The notes beneath the pieces are model-generated. The model did not search any database. It was given only the letters and a program-made list of their open reading frames with translations, and was not told where the DNA came from. A DNA stretch of 64,000 nucleotides from Gigaspora rosea (taxonomy: Eukaryota; Glomeromycota; Glomeromycetes; Diversisporales; Gigasporaceae). The first letter of the stretch is position 1, and every line of letters starts with the position of its first letter. The stretch is from contig QKWP01000072.1 of NCBI GenBank assembly GCA_003550325.1, positions 312,205 through 376,204 of the forward strand, read 5' to 3'. The translations under genes were made by a program, and so were the position numbers. Below are positions 1 to 12,180 of the stretch, in pieces.

Positions 1-689
1 TTGTTAGTAAATTAATTGTTGGTAAAAGTATTAGTATATAAGTTTATCAAAATATGAATAAATATCATTATTAAATCTTATCGAACCTAATATTTATTAT
101 TCGAGCAAAAGAAAATTTCTAGTATTATTTATGACTAAAATATCTATTAAAAAAGTCTAATTTGTAATATTGTTATGCAAAAATTAAAGATAATTTGTAT
201 ATTCTAAATAAAAAATTTTAAACCTTAATTGTTTAATACCTCATGATATTTTTGATACATTTTATATTGCCAGGGTGTGTGAAAGCCGAGTAGAAACTTC
301 TGGTTTTTATTATGCATTTGAAAACATGAAAGGATTAGATCATTTAAATTATTTATATTTTCTCTATTTTTTTGTAAAATTTTAGTCCAATGCAGCACAC
401 TTATTGTATCTTTATCATGATAACGATATTTTGAATGAATTTCCTTGTATATAACATTATAAATATCTTCATATGTAAGCAAATCATCTCTATTTGGAAC
501 AACATCTTTTGAGGTAAAGTACCTATAAATTTGTTAAATAAGTGTATAAAATATATAATTTGTTAGTTGGAGTAGTACTAATAGTTGAAGTTTTTATAAA
601 ATTTCAGAAATTCAATTAGTTTAAATTAATGTCTATAAACTTATTAAACTAAACTTAAGCCTAATTAAAAGAGCATATTTTAATAATTA

Positions 690-1010
690 AATAGCAAATA
701 TTTATAGCAATTACTTATTTTATAGACAATTACTTACAGACAATTAATTTACAAATATAATTATTTAAAAGTAATTATTTCACAAATAGCTCATTTTACA
801 AAGTAATTTTAGCTATTGTTATTAGAGTTGTTTAGAATTAGAATTTAGGTTAGTGCAGTTTACAAAAAAAACTTACTATTAGTGAAATAAACTCTTTAGA
901 AAATAAGCTTATTTGTGAATTAATTATCTGTAAAATAGCCTTGTCTATAAGTTAATTGCCTGTTAACTGAGTTGTCTATAAATTAATTGTCAGTAACCCT
1001 TATAGCAATA
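690..1010. repeat. Imperfect inverted repeat (MITE-like) inside the MULE-gene intron
   Basis: The left part repeats GACAATTAATTTA-type words (about 735-760). Their reverse complements recur at about 905-1000 (TAAATTAATTGTC, TAAGTTAATTGCC). The two halves would pair over roughly 100 bases with mismatches. It lies wholly inside the 523-1672 intron. No target duplication was recognised. Confidence 0.4.
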
Positions 1011-1119
1011 GATAAATAAGTATATATATGTATTTGTATATAGTATGACTTCTTTGATATTATTTAATCATATGGATGTTATGTATTAAAAGAGTCTATT
1101 ATATATATCAGATATATAT

Positions 1120-1515
1120 AAACAATTTTAAGAATTTTTTATAATCAGTAATATAGCAAACTTTTTATTAAATATCATAGATCGAATTTAAAATTTTTAT
1201 AACATTATCAGAAAATCAGATGTCATTATGTTTGATTACTAACTGATTTTGGCATGTATTTTCATATCAGAAGGATATTAGTTTGAATAGGCATATCAGA
1301 TATCTAATACTTCTATCAAAAAGTATTAGATTCCTGTTATGCCAATATTTTTCTAATAGATATAAATACATGCCAAAAATCAGTTAGCTATTAGACATAT
1401 TAATGTTTGATATTTTGTTGATCTCTAAGAAATATTGTAGAAATTTTAAAATTCAATCTGTATATAAAGCTATTTAAAAATTTAATAAAAAATTTTTTGA
1501 AAATTGACAAAAATA
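1120..1515. repeat. Long foldback element in the same intron
   Basis: The core arms are CTAACTGATTTTGGCATGTA (near 1238) and its near-perfect reverse complement TACATGCCAAAAATCAGTTA (near 1368). Weaker pairing extends outward (GATCGAATTTAAAATTTTTA near 1182 against the reverse complement of sequence near 1445). The centre also pairs (ATCTAATACTT against AAGTATTAGAT). It has the form of a hairpin MITE of about 0.4 kb; coordinates are approximate. Confidence 0.55.
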
Positions 1516-2902
1516 GCCTTTTAATACAAAGCATCCTATTTAGTATTAATTTTTTAAAAGTTAATCCCATGTTTGTAAAGTAAATTTTAATAAAGTAATA
1601 CTCAAATATAAAAGTTTTAACACTTTATTGTCTATTTTAGAATATAGTTTAATATAATATACCTTTCTATTGTCTCTTCTGGTGCCTTCATTAATTGTCG
1701 AATTGCTGAATGTGATAGACCTTGTCGAGCAAATTTTTTAATTTCGGCAATAGTTACCTCAGATTTTCTTAAATATTGAACATCAGCACGACTTCCAGGT
1801 ATATGTCCATTGTGGTTATACTGATAATGAACTATTACAATATCATCAGAAAAAATAGATGGTTTATAATGAATTCGTATTTCACATAGGCATCCAACTT
1901 TTTTTGATTCTTTCTGAACTTGACGTATTTTTTGTGAGTTTCCTCCTTGTATGCGATCATTGCGTACTTGCTTTGTACCACTACGTGAGCAAACATAATG
2001 CTCAGTCCAAACTCCTTTATATTCATTTTTATATGATCCATGGGGTTTTATAAAATTTATTTGTTTAGTTAATTCTTCTTGCTTTATCCATTCATGATAT
2101 GTTTGAAGAGGCAAAGTAAATTTACGATATTCTTTATTTTCTTCAAGTATGTATAATAATTGTGTACTAGAATAGGTTTGTATGATTCATTATAGTATTT
2201 GCGATTTCTTGTTGTGTTTTATTATTGTTAATATTATCAACTTCTATAGCAAAATCAATATCCATGTTGGAATAAGAGTTATTATCATTAGCAATTTCAA
2301 TGATAAAAACAAGTTAATTTAGAAATTTTTTTTTAAAAAAATAGGTATTTTCTTAATGAAAACGTTTGATTCTAAATGGTTTATAAAAACCTTTATGTCA
2401 AATTTATATATATAATTAATAATGATGATATATAAAACTATAAATTAGATTTGTTTTTTGGTATCGTTTATTCTTATTTATATAACTTTTAGTACTATGC
2501 AGCATAAAAAATCTAGAAATTTAATCTCAAAGATAATGCATGTTGAAGAATAAATATACTTAAAAATATTAATAATATATATTATTATACTAACAGTATT
2601 ATATTATACATTACTGATCTACTTTTTTGACCTGCGTTATTATTATTAATTAAAATTTAGATTTTTTGTACTTTAATAATAACAAATTATTTATTTAAAT
2701 ATATAAAATTAGCATTATGGCTTGGAAAAATTATTTGAAATATAATACAAGTTAGTTTATAATTACGAACAAAGGTATATATAGAATTTTTTAAGATCAA
2801 GAATGTTGAGAAAATTATAGTGCATAAAATTACAATTAAGATTTTATTATTGCTATTTTCAAGTGAATCTTATGAATCCTGCATGAAACTATGTAGAAAT
2901 AG

Positions 2903-2975
2903 AATACAAATTGGGTTCATATAGGCATTTAATACATATTGGGATATAAATGCCTATATGAACCCGATTTGTATT
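2903..2975. repeat. Near-perfect hairpin, about 29-bp arms
   Basis: AATACAAATTGGGTTCATAT and the following AGGCATTTA are mirrored by TAAATGCCT then ATATGAACCCGATTTGTATT, with one mismatch and a loop of about 15 bases. No coding sequence overlaps it. It could be a tiny MITE or a transcribed hairpin. Confidence 0.7.
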
Positions 2976-3209
2976 TTAAAGGTTTTTTATTTTTGCCAAA
3001 TTTCTGTTTCAAATCAAGTTTATATTGAGATTACATGATGCCAGTTAGAGCATGATTTGCCTTCATTCGACCTGTGATATCAATTAAAATTATGGTAATT
3101 ATAGCGTTTACAAAAAGGTATGACCTCTACAAATTTTTATAAAGTTACAAGAAATTAGTCAATTCTAGTAAATTTTTTGATTCTTAGAGAATTTTAAAGG
3201 TTTTAAACT

Positions 3210-3847
3210 CTATAAGAAAAATGGACCGTAATGGTACGGGTTGGTGTTGTAAAGGCACGGGTTTTGGTGGCACGAATTAAACCCGTATTTGGTACATAGG
3301 AGGCTTGGATTGGCACGGATTTTTGGCCCGTGGTGGACCGTATGCATGTACAAAATGGACAGTTAATGGCTTGGGTTTTGCATCACTTTACTAGTCCAAA
3401 TGGCACGGGATTTGGCCGGTAATTAACGTGAATTAACGTGTGATAAAAAAAAATAAAAATATATACAAGTAGATTACATAAATTTATATCAACAATCAAA
3501 CAAACTAACAACTGCTCATGTAACAAAATTTTGCAAGGAATTTTTTTTGTTAAGACATCTAGAGCAGCTTCATTAGTGAAATTATGAGATATCGCAATTT
3601 TTTTAAAAAAAATCATATATTGACCTTTTGCTCTTTGTGAAATGAGCCAATACATACCACTTTCGACATGTATCATTCTGTTAAATGAAGGTGTCATTAC
3701 GTATGACGTGTTATAACGTGCCACCTCCCACGTACCACTTTTTACTGTGACATTCCCTCAATAGCTCTATATGTACCACTCTGACCGTGCCATTCCATGG
3801 ATTCCAGACACCAACCCGTTACCACACCCCAGTCCAACTTTTTATAG
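3210..3847. mobile_element. Non-autonomous element with ~40-bp terminal inverted repeats
   Basis: The left end, CTATAAGAAAAATGGACCG running on to CGGGTTGGTGTTG, is mirrored at the right end by CACCAACCCG and CAGTCCAACTTTTTATAG. The interior repeats GGCACGG and its complement many times and is richer in G+C than its flanks. A 113-codon minus-strand ORF inside (3383-3724) resembles no transposase and is probably fortuitous. No clear target duplication was found. Confidence 0.55.
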
Positions 3848-4254
3848 GGAAATAAAATATAATTATTATTAATTAAATATTATAATCAATAGAGAATTAA
3901 AATCTTAAAAAGTTTTCTGCTATTATACATTATGACGATACAGGGTCACAACTTTTTGCAAATTTCCATAATAATATGCGCTAATCTAAATTTGTAAATT
4001 TTATAAATTCTGCATCTTACTACATATAAAACTTGTGAATTCTTCATATTACTATTGTCTAAACAATAACAACATGCAGAATTCATGAGACTAATTTGAA
4101 AACAGTAATAAAATATTTATTATCGCCATTTAATTATTAATATATGCTAATTTAATATTTATATTATACTATTAATTTAAAATTTCAATATTGAAAGATA
4201 TCTTTAATAAAAGATATTTATTTTATACATAAATAAAATTTTAAATAATATTTA

Positions 4255-4784
4255 GGGAAATTCTATTTTCACATGGGTTAAAGTAGGGTTGTTAAATTTC
4301 ATGGAATTTACAATGTAAATTACACTGTAATTTACGTCTTAAGGTATGTAAGCTATACATATAAACTCAAAATAACAAATTATAAAATTTTTGGCCAAAA
4401 TTTTATACTATGGTTTGGTTTTATTTGGCCATTTGTTTAGCCATTGAGGTTGGGTCAAGTTTATGTTAATACTGGTAGATTGTCATATGATTTGGCCAAC
4501 TTTAATACCTATATTGTAACTTACATATTGGCCCAGGTAAGTTACAAATAACTTGCCATAATTTATCATGTAAAGTATGTTGTCAAGTAAGTTATAAAAA
4601 CCTAGGTTAAAGTCATCTGATATATAATTGCCACCATATTGTACAATAAAAAACTAAAGATTCTATAGATTAGTTAGTTAGTGGTTAGTGTAGACAAATT
4701 TAATGATATTATATAGATTTATATTATATAATATAATAATAATTAAATATGGTGACTTTAACCTGGGTGAAAATAGAATTTCCC
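4255..4784. mobile_element. 530-bp MITE with GGGAAATTCTATTTTCAC termini
   Basis: The left end GGGAAATTCTATTTTCAC then GGGTTAAAGT is matched in reverse complement by the right end (ACTTTAACC then GTGAAAATAGAATTTCCC). A partial copy of the terminal sequence (GGTTAAAGTCATCTGATAT) lies internally near 4610. No ORF. The target duplication is unclear because the flanks are AT-only. Confidence 0.65.
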
Positions 4785-6440
4785 ACAACAACTTTATATA
4801 AAATTTTTATCTAAATATTACTATATAAAAGTTATATAATTATATATGTAAAATTTATTATATATAACATTTATAAAAAATTTTTATCTAAATTTTACGT
4901 ATATAAGAGTTATATAATGATAATATCTGATATAAAAAATTTATTAATATATAAAATTTATGTAAAAAATTTATTTAGATATTTACCGCAGATAAAAGTC
5001 AATTATAATACATAAAATTCATAAATATATAAGATTACATAAGTTTTTTTTTATAAATTATTTTTATATAAGTTTAAATAGTTTTACATAAATTCTATAT
5101 AAAAAGTAATATATATATAATTTTTTATATGTATAGCATTTATATAATGTTGTAGATCTATGTAAATTTTTTAAAAATCTGACTTCGTGATGAAGTGCAC
5201 TTTATCTAATACAATTATGTAATATCATGTGTAAATTAATCTTCAAAAGCGCTTATTCTGTAAGTGCACTTTCCCAACAAATATACGCTTATAGAAGGTT
5301 GTATTTATAAGATTCAAAAAATCAATTCTTATTCCAAAATAATATATAATATGCATGTCAATAAGTTAACACTTACATAGTACATACATATCTTATTAGA
5401 AATATTATCTTTAGCATATGAATAGTAACATAACCCATAAAAAAAATTCCAATCTGGATCACCCAGTTATTTAGGTAATAAAAGAAATTCTACTATAAGT
5501 GAGTTATGGTCACCCAGGTCATCTAGGTGCTAAAGTTTTTATGCTCTTAAAACAATACTATGCATTTTATATATTCTTATGTAATTTGGGCTAATAATTA
5601 AAAATTCAATTTTTAGCCTAGCCTGAAATTTATAATAACAGTAAGATAATATCTAAATAGGTTAAACAAGAACTGCATATCGTGATAATTTATGTATAAG
5701 TCTTTTTTTATTATTTTTAATCCTGTAACCAAACTTCATTAATAAATAATCACTATATTCAACAACTAAGTATAAAAAAATAAAATAATAAGCAATAACT
5801 TGAGCTCTAATAATTGTCATACCAGTAATAGCAAGAATAAAAATTTAGAATGTAGTATAATATAATGTGATAGGCTTCAATAATTTAGCGAGTATATATA
5901 AAAGAGAATATCATATGATAAAACGAATTTACATCAATTTTGAATTGATACTTTTCACTGATCGTGAAATGACCCAGATCAATTCGTAATGCAGACATGA
6001 GATACAGCAATGCAATAAACTACGTACTGACAATAATTACGTATTATATAATTTATTAATAATGACATTTTAAAAATTGCACATTTTATCAATGACGATA
6101 ATAATAATTATTAATAATCACATTGATATTTGCATTGATATTTTTCATTGATATTTATAAAGATAATTCTTTATTATTCATGCTTAATTTTTTTTATTAT
6201 GATCTTTATCACCTTGTATTATATATTTCCTTTTCAATACTTATTGATTCACAAGGATATGGCTTCGAGACATGTGAAATTCATTATTATAAATATCAAA
6301 ATATACTAAAAAATTCTGATTTTCAGTATAACTCGAAATTCAAGCTAATACCTTTAACAGTTAAGGCTCATTGTATTGGGCTTACAAAAAAAATGCACAG
6401 CCTAAACAAGACAGGATTAACTTGAGGAATCAAGTTTGTT
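4785..6440. other. AT-rich spacer without recognisable genes
   Basis: The stretch is low-complexity A/T with many TATATAAAATT-type words. A short imperfect direct repeat occurs at about 5455-5485 and 5508-5540 (ATCACCCAG/GTCACCCAGG followed by a TTAGGT/CTAGGT word). The 100-codon ORF at 6123-6425 has no recognisable domain and A/T-driven codon use, so I do not call it a gene. Confidence 0.4.
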
Positions 6441-7511
6441 ATGTCGAAAATTTTGCGAAAGAATGCTGAGCATGGCGGTCATGAAAAAAACTGGAAAAAG
6501 GTAAATTTATGGTTTTTTTTAAAAAAAATTGTGGTAATTATCTTATTAGAATTGGATTAATCAAAACACCCTGCCAGATTCCTGCCGTTGCCGAAAAACA
6601 AATGTGAGTGTTTCTATGCAGTGAATGCAAAAATTATTAAAATATATATGCATTTAATATTTAGGTGAGCATATATTAATTCGTTTTTATTCGCTTTTTA
6701 TTAATTTATATATATTTTTTTAATTTTTTAACTTTTTTTACTTTATTATTATTATTATTATGTGTCGATTGTTTTTTATTTTTATTTCAAAAGAATCAAC
6801 AATAAATTTTAGTCCACAATCATATGAGGTTTTAACCCTTTCGAAAATTAATTTATTATAACTTTACAAATATATTAAATTAAATCTATGCATACATGCA
6901 AAAATTAACTTTATAAAATGCATACTAAAAAATTAACAAATTATATGATTATATATTTGTATATTAGCACAATTATATATTAGCAATTAGTGTTTTTATT
7001 AAAATTGATCCAATTGTATATTTTGAATTTTAGTCATACCGATTCCAAAGTGGCAACACTTTTTGTGAGTTTTCAGGTCTCAGGCTGCCTTTCAATTTTT
7101 TTGGCTTAGGTATTATTTTTTGCTATTTTTGGAAATAGGGTTCATCTATACTCAAATGTTGATACAGAAAGCTCTTAAAAAATGAGTTTTTTTATGATGT
7201 TAATAGAGCTAATTTTAGTTAAGTGCAACTTCAGGCGCTAGAGTTGCAATTTCAGCAGGTATCAACACACAACATATTTATTGATCAGCATAAACAATTA
7301 ACAAAGAATTATATTGTTATACTGCATGCTTTAGGTAGATACCTGCTTGATTAAACTTAGCCTGAACTTAAAAAACTTTTTGCATGTATTAGTTGGCAAT
7401 TTAGGCATATGTAACTTCAAATGCCTAGATTTGAAATCTTAAACAGGTATTAACTTTAGGACAATATAAAGTGATATTGAAATCAGGTTCATCTTTTTTT
7501 TTTGATTATTT

Positions 7512-7662
7512 AATAATAATGTCCATAGATTTAAAATATCGTCTAAGAAATTATAACATAAAAATAAATAATCCCCAGACAACTTTAATAATAATGTCCA
7601 CAGATTTAAAACATCGTCTACGAAATTATAACAAAAAAATAAATAATCCTCAGACAACCGAA
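7512..7662 (+). repeat. 75-bp tandem duplication within the decayed gene
   Basis: AATAATGTCCATAGATTTAA (from about 7515) and AATAATGTCCACAGATTTAA (from about 7590) begin two adjacent ~75-base copies. Each encodes the same short segment ending in NNPQTT. Because 75 is a multiple of three, the duplication keeps frame. Confidence 0.65.
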
Positions 7663-8389
7663 TCTGATTAACATGAATCTGGACTTGAAAATAGAAATGA
7701 ATTAGAACAAAATGAACGCATTGATGATCAAAACGAACGTAATGTTGAAAATAATCTCAAAAGACATGAGCACTTTCTTGAGCAACGCGAGCATGACCTA
7801 GTGCAACACGAGCATGACCTAGTGCAACGCAAGCAAGTTCTTAAACAGCATAAATATAAATATGATGAGGTTTGGTATGTGTCTGTTTATAGATAAAAAA
7901 AAATATAGAAATCTCAATATCTGTAATTTAGAAATAGTTAAAAAATCAAATTCTAACTTATTATTAAATTTTAAATTAATTAGATTTTTATTCATATTAA
8001 ATTTTGATATAGTAATATTATGTTGTAATATTCCTATATCATAGCACAAAATTAATGTAATTTTTTATAAAAGCTAGAAAGTTATATGAAATAAATTTAT
8101 ATAAGTATACTTTATACATCTTATACAAAATTGCATTACATAATGTTATGAGTTTTGTAATAAATTATTATGATTAATATATTGTATAAATACAATATTT
8201 CATATAAAATTCACCTCTCTTATTTAATTTTGTTATTAAAATTATTTAATTTTTAATATATTAATTATTAATTTTTTTTAATATTTAGTCCGAAAAAGTG
8301 ATTAAAAAGTTTTTTGATCTTTGGAGCAATCCAGAATTAAGAATGGATATAGTAAGTTTTTATAACCATTAATTTAAATACTGTCAAGC

Positions 8390-8710
8390 CTTTTAAAATT
8401 TATTCTGTCAAAATTGAAAACTACCAAATCTAATAAAAAATTAATCTACTAAGCTTGTTTCTGCAATATATCTTATAGTTTACAATATTAGTCTCTTAAT
8501 ACAATTGAACCTCCCAAAACTGATCCTATCAAAAATGATAATCTGATAAAAACTTAAGTCTGTTTCTGCTATATAAATCTAATATTTTATAATGATTTCA
8601 AATCCAATAACCTTCCAATACTAATACAAAACTTGTCCATTATGCATACTGGTTGGGGAGGTTCAGCAGTATTAATACAAACTTATCTACTATGTATATC
8701 AATTTTGAAA
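8390..8710. repeat. Degenerate repeat element in the intron at 8.35-9.0 kb
   Basis: GAACCTCCCAAAAC (near 8507) and the inverted GGTTGGGGAGGTTC (near 8651) flank about 160 bases. Words such as CTAATAAAAA, CTGTTTCTGC and AATACAAACTT recur on both sides. It is probably an old MITE inserted in an intron. Borders are uncertain. Confidence 0.3.
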
Positions 8711-9516
8711 AACTTGATTTAAATAAATTTTGTTATTAATACAAAGTAGCAAATAATAATTATCTAATTGAAATTTAATATATTAGCTTTTAATTACAAA
8801 GAAGCCCAGAAATAGCATATATTAAATTTGCTACTAGATATATAAGTTATTAGCTATATTGTATACATAACAGTAATTGTACTTGTATAATAATTGCATA
8901 TGCTACCAAATAGTTTAATTTATATTGTCAAGTACTAATTTATTATTATAAACTTATAAAATTTATTTTAATACTAACTTATAATTTTAATTTTTTTATA
9001 TTGAAAACTGAATTAAATGCTTATAATTTTCAACTTTTTCGAAAAAAAGAAGCGAAAATTATTAATGAAAATGATATCGAATCATAGATGGATGGTCTAA
9101 AAGCTTCAGATATAAAAGCCTGTCAAAAGATCTATGATGATATTAAAAATGAACCACCAGAAAATATTGAATGGGATGACAAAAAAAATGAGTATGATAA
9201 TATTGAAGACAAAGAAACATATATTCAAAATTTTTATTCGGATTGGCTTTCTGATAAGCCTGGTGTGATTGCCAAAAACCAAAAATGCTCAAAAAATGTT
9301 GTTATACTAAATAGACTTAAATATTTTCTTTTAAGAAATTATATTGTCCAATATTATCCTGATAATTTAAAGCATCTTAAATATAATTTTGTTAACTATC
9401 AAAGAGTCGCAAATCTTTATGAAATAATTAGAAAAAATTTTCTTGAACTTCCAATGCCATCTAGTTTTTTTAGTAAACATGGTAAGTTTAAATTTATTAT
9501 ATCTATATAAATAAAT

Positions 9517-9752
9517 GGGGTCTTTGTTAGGAAAAATATAGTTAGAGACTATTTAGATTTTACAATAAAACTTGAAATTGCTAGTTATCTATTAATCCAA
9601 TTTGAATAAGTTTTTTTTACTTTATAAAGCTATTTAAGCTTTATTAAATAAAAAAAAGTTATTCAAATTGGATTAATAGATAGCTAGCAATTTCAAATTT
9701 TATTGTCAATATCTAAATAGTCTATAACTGTGGTTTTTCTAGCAAAGACCCC
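9517..9752. mobile_element. 236-bp foldback MITE inside an intron
   Basis: The element is almost entirely a hairpin. GGGGTCTTTGTTAG at the left is mirrored by CTAGCAAAGACCCC at the right. Pairing continues through GACTATTTAGAT, CAATAAAA, TTGCTAG and TATCTATTAATCCAATTTGA, leaving a short AT loop near 9625. Flanking AAAT on both sides may be a 4-bp target duplication. It lies between a GTAAGT donor (9482) and a CTTAG acceptor (about 9804), so splicing could have removed it. Confidence 0.75.
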
Positions 9753-9849
9753 AAATATTATGTTATTTATATAAAATAATTTTAAATTTAATAAATTTAT
9801 CTTAGATAATGGTTATAAAGTTGAATCATTAATTAAATGGTTTAAGCAA

Positions 9850-10209
9850 TAAAGGTAACTACAATATATACACTTTTAAGTAATATAATATTTTATTAAA
9901 AATTATTTAATTTATAAACATTTAAACTTTTTAATATAAAGGAGATATTTAAATAATATAAATTTCACTATCTCGGGGTTTAATAAAAAAAAATAATATA
10001 AATTATTATACTAATTAAATTTTTTTTATTTTTAATTTAACTTTTTATATAAAAAAATTTTTTAAATTTGTATATTTATTTGTATAAATTAAATTTTTTT
10101 ATTTTTAATTTATACTTTTAATATAAAAAAAAATTTAAATTTGTATATTTATTTGAACTTTTTATATAAAAATAGTATAGTTTAATTATATAAATTATAA
10201 ATAAATAAA
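9850..10209. other. AT-rich spacer, nothing recognised
   Basis: This is A/T-only sequence with a crude inner repeat of TTTTTATATAAAAA/TTAAATTTGTATATTTATTTG words around 10020-10190. No ORF or element ends were seen. Confidence 0.4.
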
Positions 10210-10439
10210 GGACGAATCTATTTGTAACAGCCTGTTACACGCTTATTTGTAACAGCTTTATTTATAACTCAAAATTTTACTATGATAACCCCTATTGCAC
10301 TTCTAACAAAAAATGATCCTCTCGCAATTCTGTATTAATCTTGACCCTAACCCTAATTTCAACTCTACTTTAACATTAATATGGCCTTATTGGCTGTTAC
10401 AAATAAGCGTATAACATGCTGTTACAAATAGACTTTTTC
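10210..10439. mobile_element. 230-bp Mutator-type MITE with 9-bp target duplication
   Basis: The termini are inverted copies of ATCTATTTGTAACAGC and GCTTATTTGTAACAGC words (left 10214-10255, right 10392-10432). ATAAATAAA flanks the element exactly on both sides (10201-10209 and 10440-10448). A 9-bp duplication is typical of Mutator-like elements, though this one is low complexity. The interior contains ACCCTAACCCTAA and no ORF. Confidence 0.6.
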
Positions 10440-10874
10440 ATAAATAAAATTTAAAATTTAAGTTTAGGCTAAAAATAAATATTTAGATTTATTTAAATTA
10501 ATGATTTAAAGCAAATAAACTCAACAATATACATTTTGAGAACAAGATGTACTAACCAGATTGTTAGATAAAAAAATTATTTATAGCAAATTAACTAAAC
10601 AATAAGCATTTTTGAGAACAATATATACTAACTAAATTGCTAGATAAAAAACTAAAAAAAAGTACTAGCTATACTTATACAAAAATTAATAAGTTTTTTT
10701 AAAGCTTTTTTTTAAAAATTAGAAATCTAAATGTATAAATAAAAAATAAAATCTAGAATAGGTATAAATTTTATAAAAATAAAATGATAAATTGTAAAGA
10801 TTAATAATAATATTCAATTTTTAGTATAGTTATTTTCTTTTATAATCACTCAATTTGTTTATACAAAAAATATG

Positions 10875-11333
10875 TGCTTATAAAAATTTAATGTAATGAA
10901 TTTTTTATATTTTATAATTATATAGAATTTGTAATAGTAATTATAAAGAAGTACAACTATATTTGTTAATATTGTAGCAAAAATTATTTTGTAATATTAT
11001 AAACTTTTTATTACTAATTATAATGTACTAATTATATGCTTATAAAAATTTATTATATTTTGTAATTATATAGAATTTGTAATAGTAATTATAAAGAAGT
11101 ACAACTATATTTGTTAATATTGTAGCAAAAATTATTTTGTAATATTATAAACTTTTTATTACTAATTATAATGTACTAATTATATGCTTATAAAAATTTA
11201 AGTAATGAATTTTTTATATTTTGTAATTATGTAAAATTTGTAAAGAAATAAACTATATTTGTTAATAGTATAGCAAAAATTACTTTGTAATATTATAAAC
11301 TTTTTATTACTGATTATAATGTACTAATTTTAA
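10875..11333. repeat. Three tandem units of ~150-160 bp
   Basis: Units start at GCTTATAAAAATTTA near 10875, 11038 and 11186. They share GAATTTGTAATAGTAATTAT, TATTTGTTAATATTGTAGCA and AAACTTTTTATTACTAATTA. Units 1 and 2 are nearly identical over about 140 bases; unit 3 has small deletions. No coding potential. Confidence 0.75.
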
Positions 11334-12180
11334 AGTATTAAATAAGTATTCAAAAATAACAATCTAAATTGTTAGTAGTATAAGCTAATTGTATAGATAT
11401 ATATAAAAAAATCAAAATATACTAGTAGAAATAACAAAAATTAGAAGTGATTTGTAGTATAAATTTTAACCAAACCAATATATCTAGTATTTTATAATCA
11501 AAATAAACTATTAAAAATACTAAAATATTTAAAGAAAACTTAAGATAATTTAAAAAATATTTTACTAAATCTGCAACTAAAAATAACAAAAATAACAAAA
11601 ATATATAATATAGCTTGCTTATACTAATATATAAGAATTTATATTTGTTAATAAATATTTAGCATATTATACAAGTATTAGTATATTAAAAAATTAATTG
11701 ATAATTTAGATAAGATCTGAAAATTACTATATTGAAGCACTAGTAAATTTTAAAAATAATTACAATATAAAGTTTTATTATATATTGGAATCTAAGTAGA
11801 GTTTAATAATAAGTAATTTTTTATTAAGTTGTTAACCAAAGTTAATTAAATAAAATTTACTATAACATATCTAATAGTAGTTAGATTATCTAAATTGGTC
11901 TAGTAGGTACCAAAATTTAATAAAAATTTATTAGCTAACTATATAAAATTTTTATATAAACAATTGTTTGTTTATATATAGTTAGCAAATTATTTTTTAA
12001 TAATATTAATACTATTAAATATATTTTAGTAAGCTTTACAGCTTTTAATTAATTAATTTTAGTTGTAGCTTAATAAAAAAATTACCTTTAATTGGACTTT
12101 GCTTAAATTTAGCATAAAGTTAATATCATAGGAATTTTTACCAAATTTTATTATAGCAATTGTGCCAATCTTATCTAAAT
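11334..12180. other. AT-rich spacer, nothing recognised
   Basis: Only low-complexity A/T words and short stop-rich frames are present. No element termini were seen. Confidence 0.4.

Larger units (their letters stand above)
240..2265 (-). pseudogene. Mutator-like (MULE) transposase-type gene, 5' part, frameshifted
   Basis: Two exons can be joined. Exon 1 (about 2265-1673) holds a Cys/His-rich DNA-binding segment: CSRSGTK, then GCLCEIRIHY, then HYQYNHNGHIPGS, the spacing of a WRKY/GCM- or FLYWCH-like zinc finger of MULE proteins. A GT donor follows at 1672. An AG acceptor at 523 opens exon 2 (522-240), which keeps phase and contains LLTYEDIYNV and GFHTPWQYKMYQKY; in MULE transposases a segment with PWQ lies just before the first catalytic Asp of the DDE domain. 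Exon 2 ends at a GT donor (239), so the DDE core would lie beyond the window start. The N-terminus from the ATG at 2263-2265 needs a frame change near 2161-2190, hence pseudogene. The family call rests on motif recognition; a domesticated MULE-derived host gene is the alternative. Confidence 0.5.
6441..9849 (+). pseudogene. Decayed multi-exon gene of unknown function
   Basis: Several exon-like blocks with good GT-AG borders lie in order. ATG exon 6441-6500 (GT at 6501) is followed by exon 6550-6603, which keeps frame after a 49-base intron. A hydrophilic Gln/Glu-rich block runs from about 7586 to 7866, with an internal TAA at 7669 and repeats such as LEQREHDLVQHEHDLVQ. Exon about 8290-8350 has sharp ATTTAG and GTAAGT borders. 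A block at about 9010-9482 is open except for a TAG just before 9088. An exon starting at about 9805 rejoins in phase and has a TAA before its GTAACT donor at about 9850. The first two exons may belong to a separate gene. No domain was recognised. Three in-frame stops and one lost acceptor (near 9008) argue for a pseudogene; splice phases across two introns argue that it was once real. Confidence 0.45.

Noticed and set aside
3383-3724. 113-codon minus ORF in the 3.2-kb inverted-repeat element
   Set aside because: No transposase motif; an open frame of this length in a 640-bp element is plausibly chance.
6123-6425. 100-codon ORF before the decayed gene
   Set aside because: A/T-driven Phe/Ile/Tyr composition, no motif and no splice connection to the exon at 6441.
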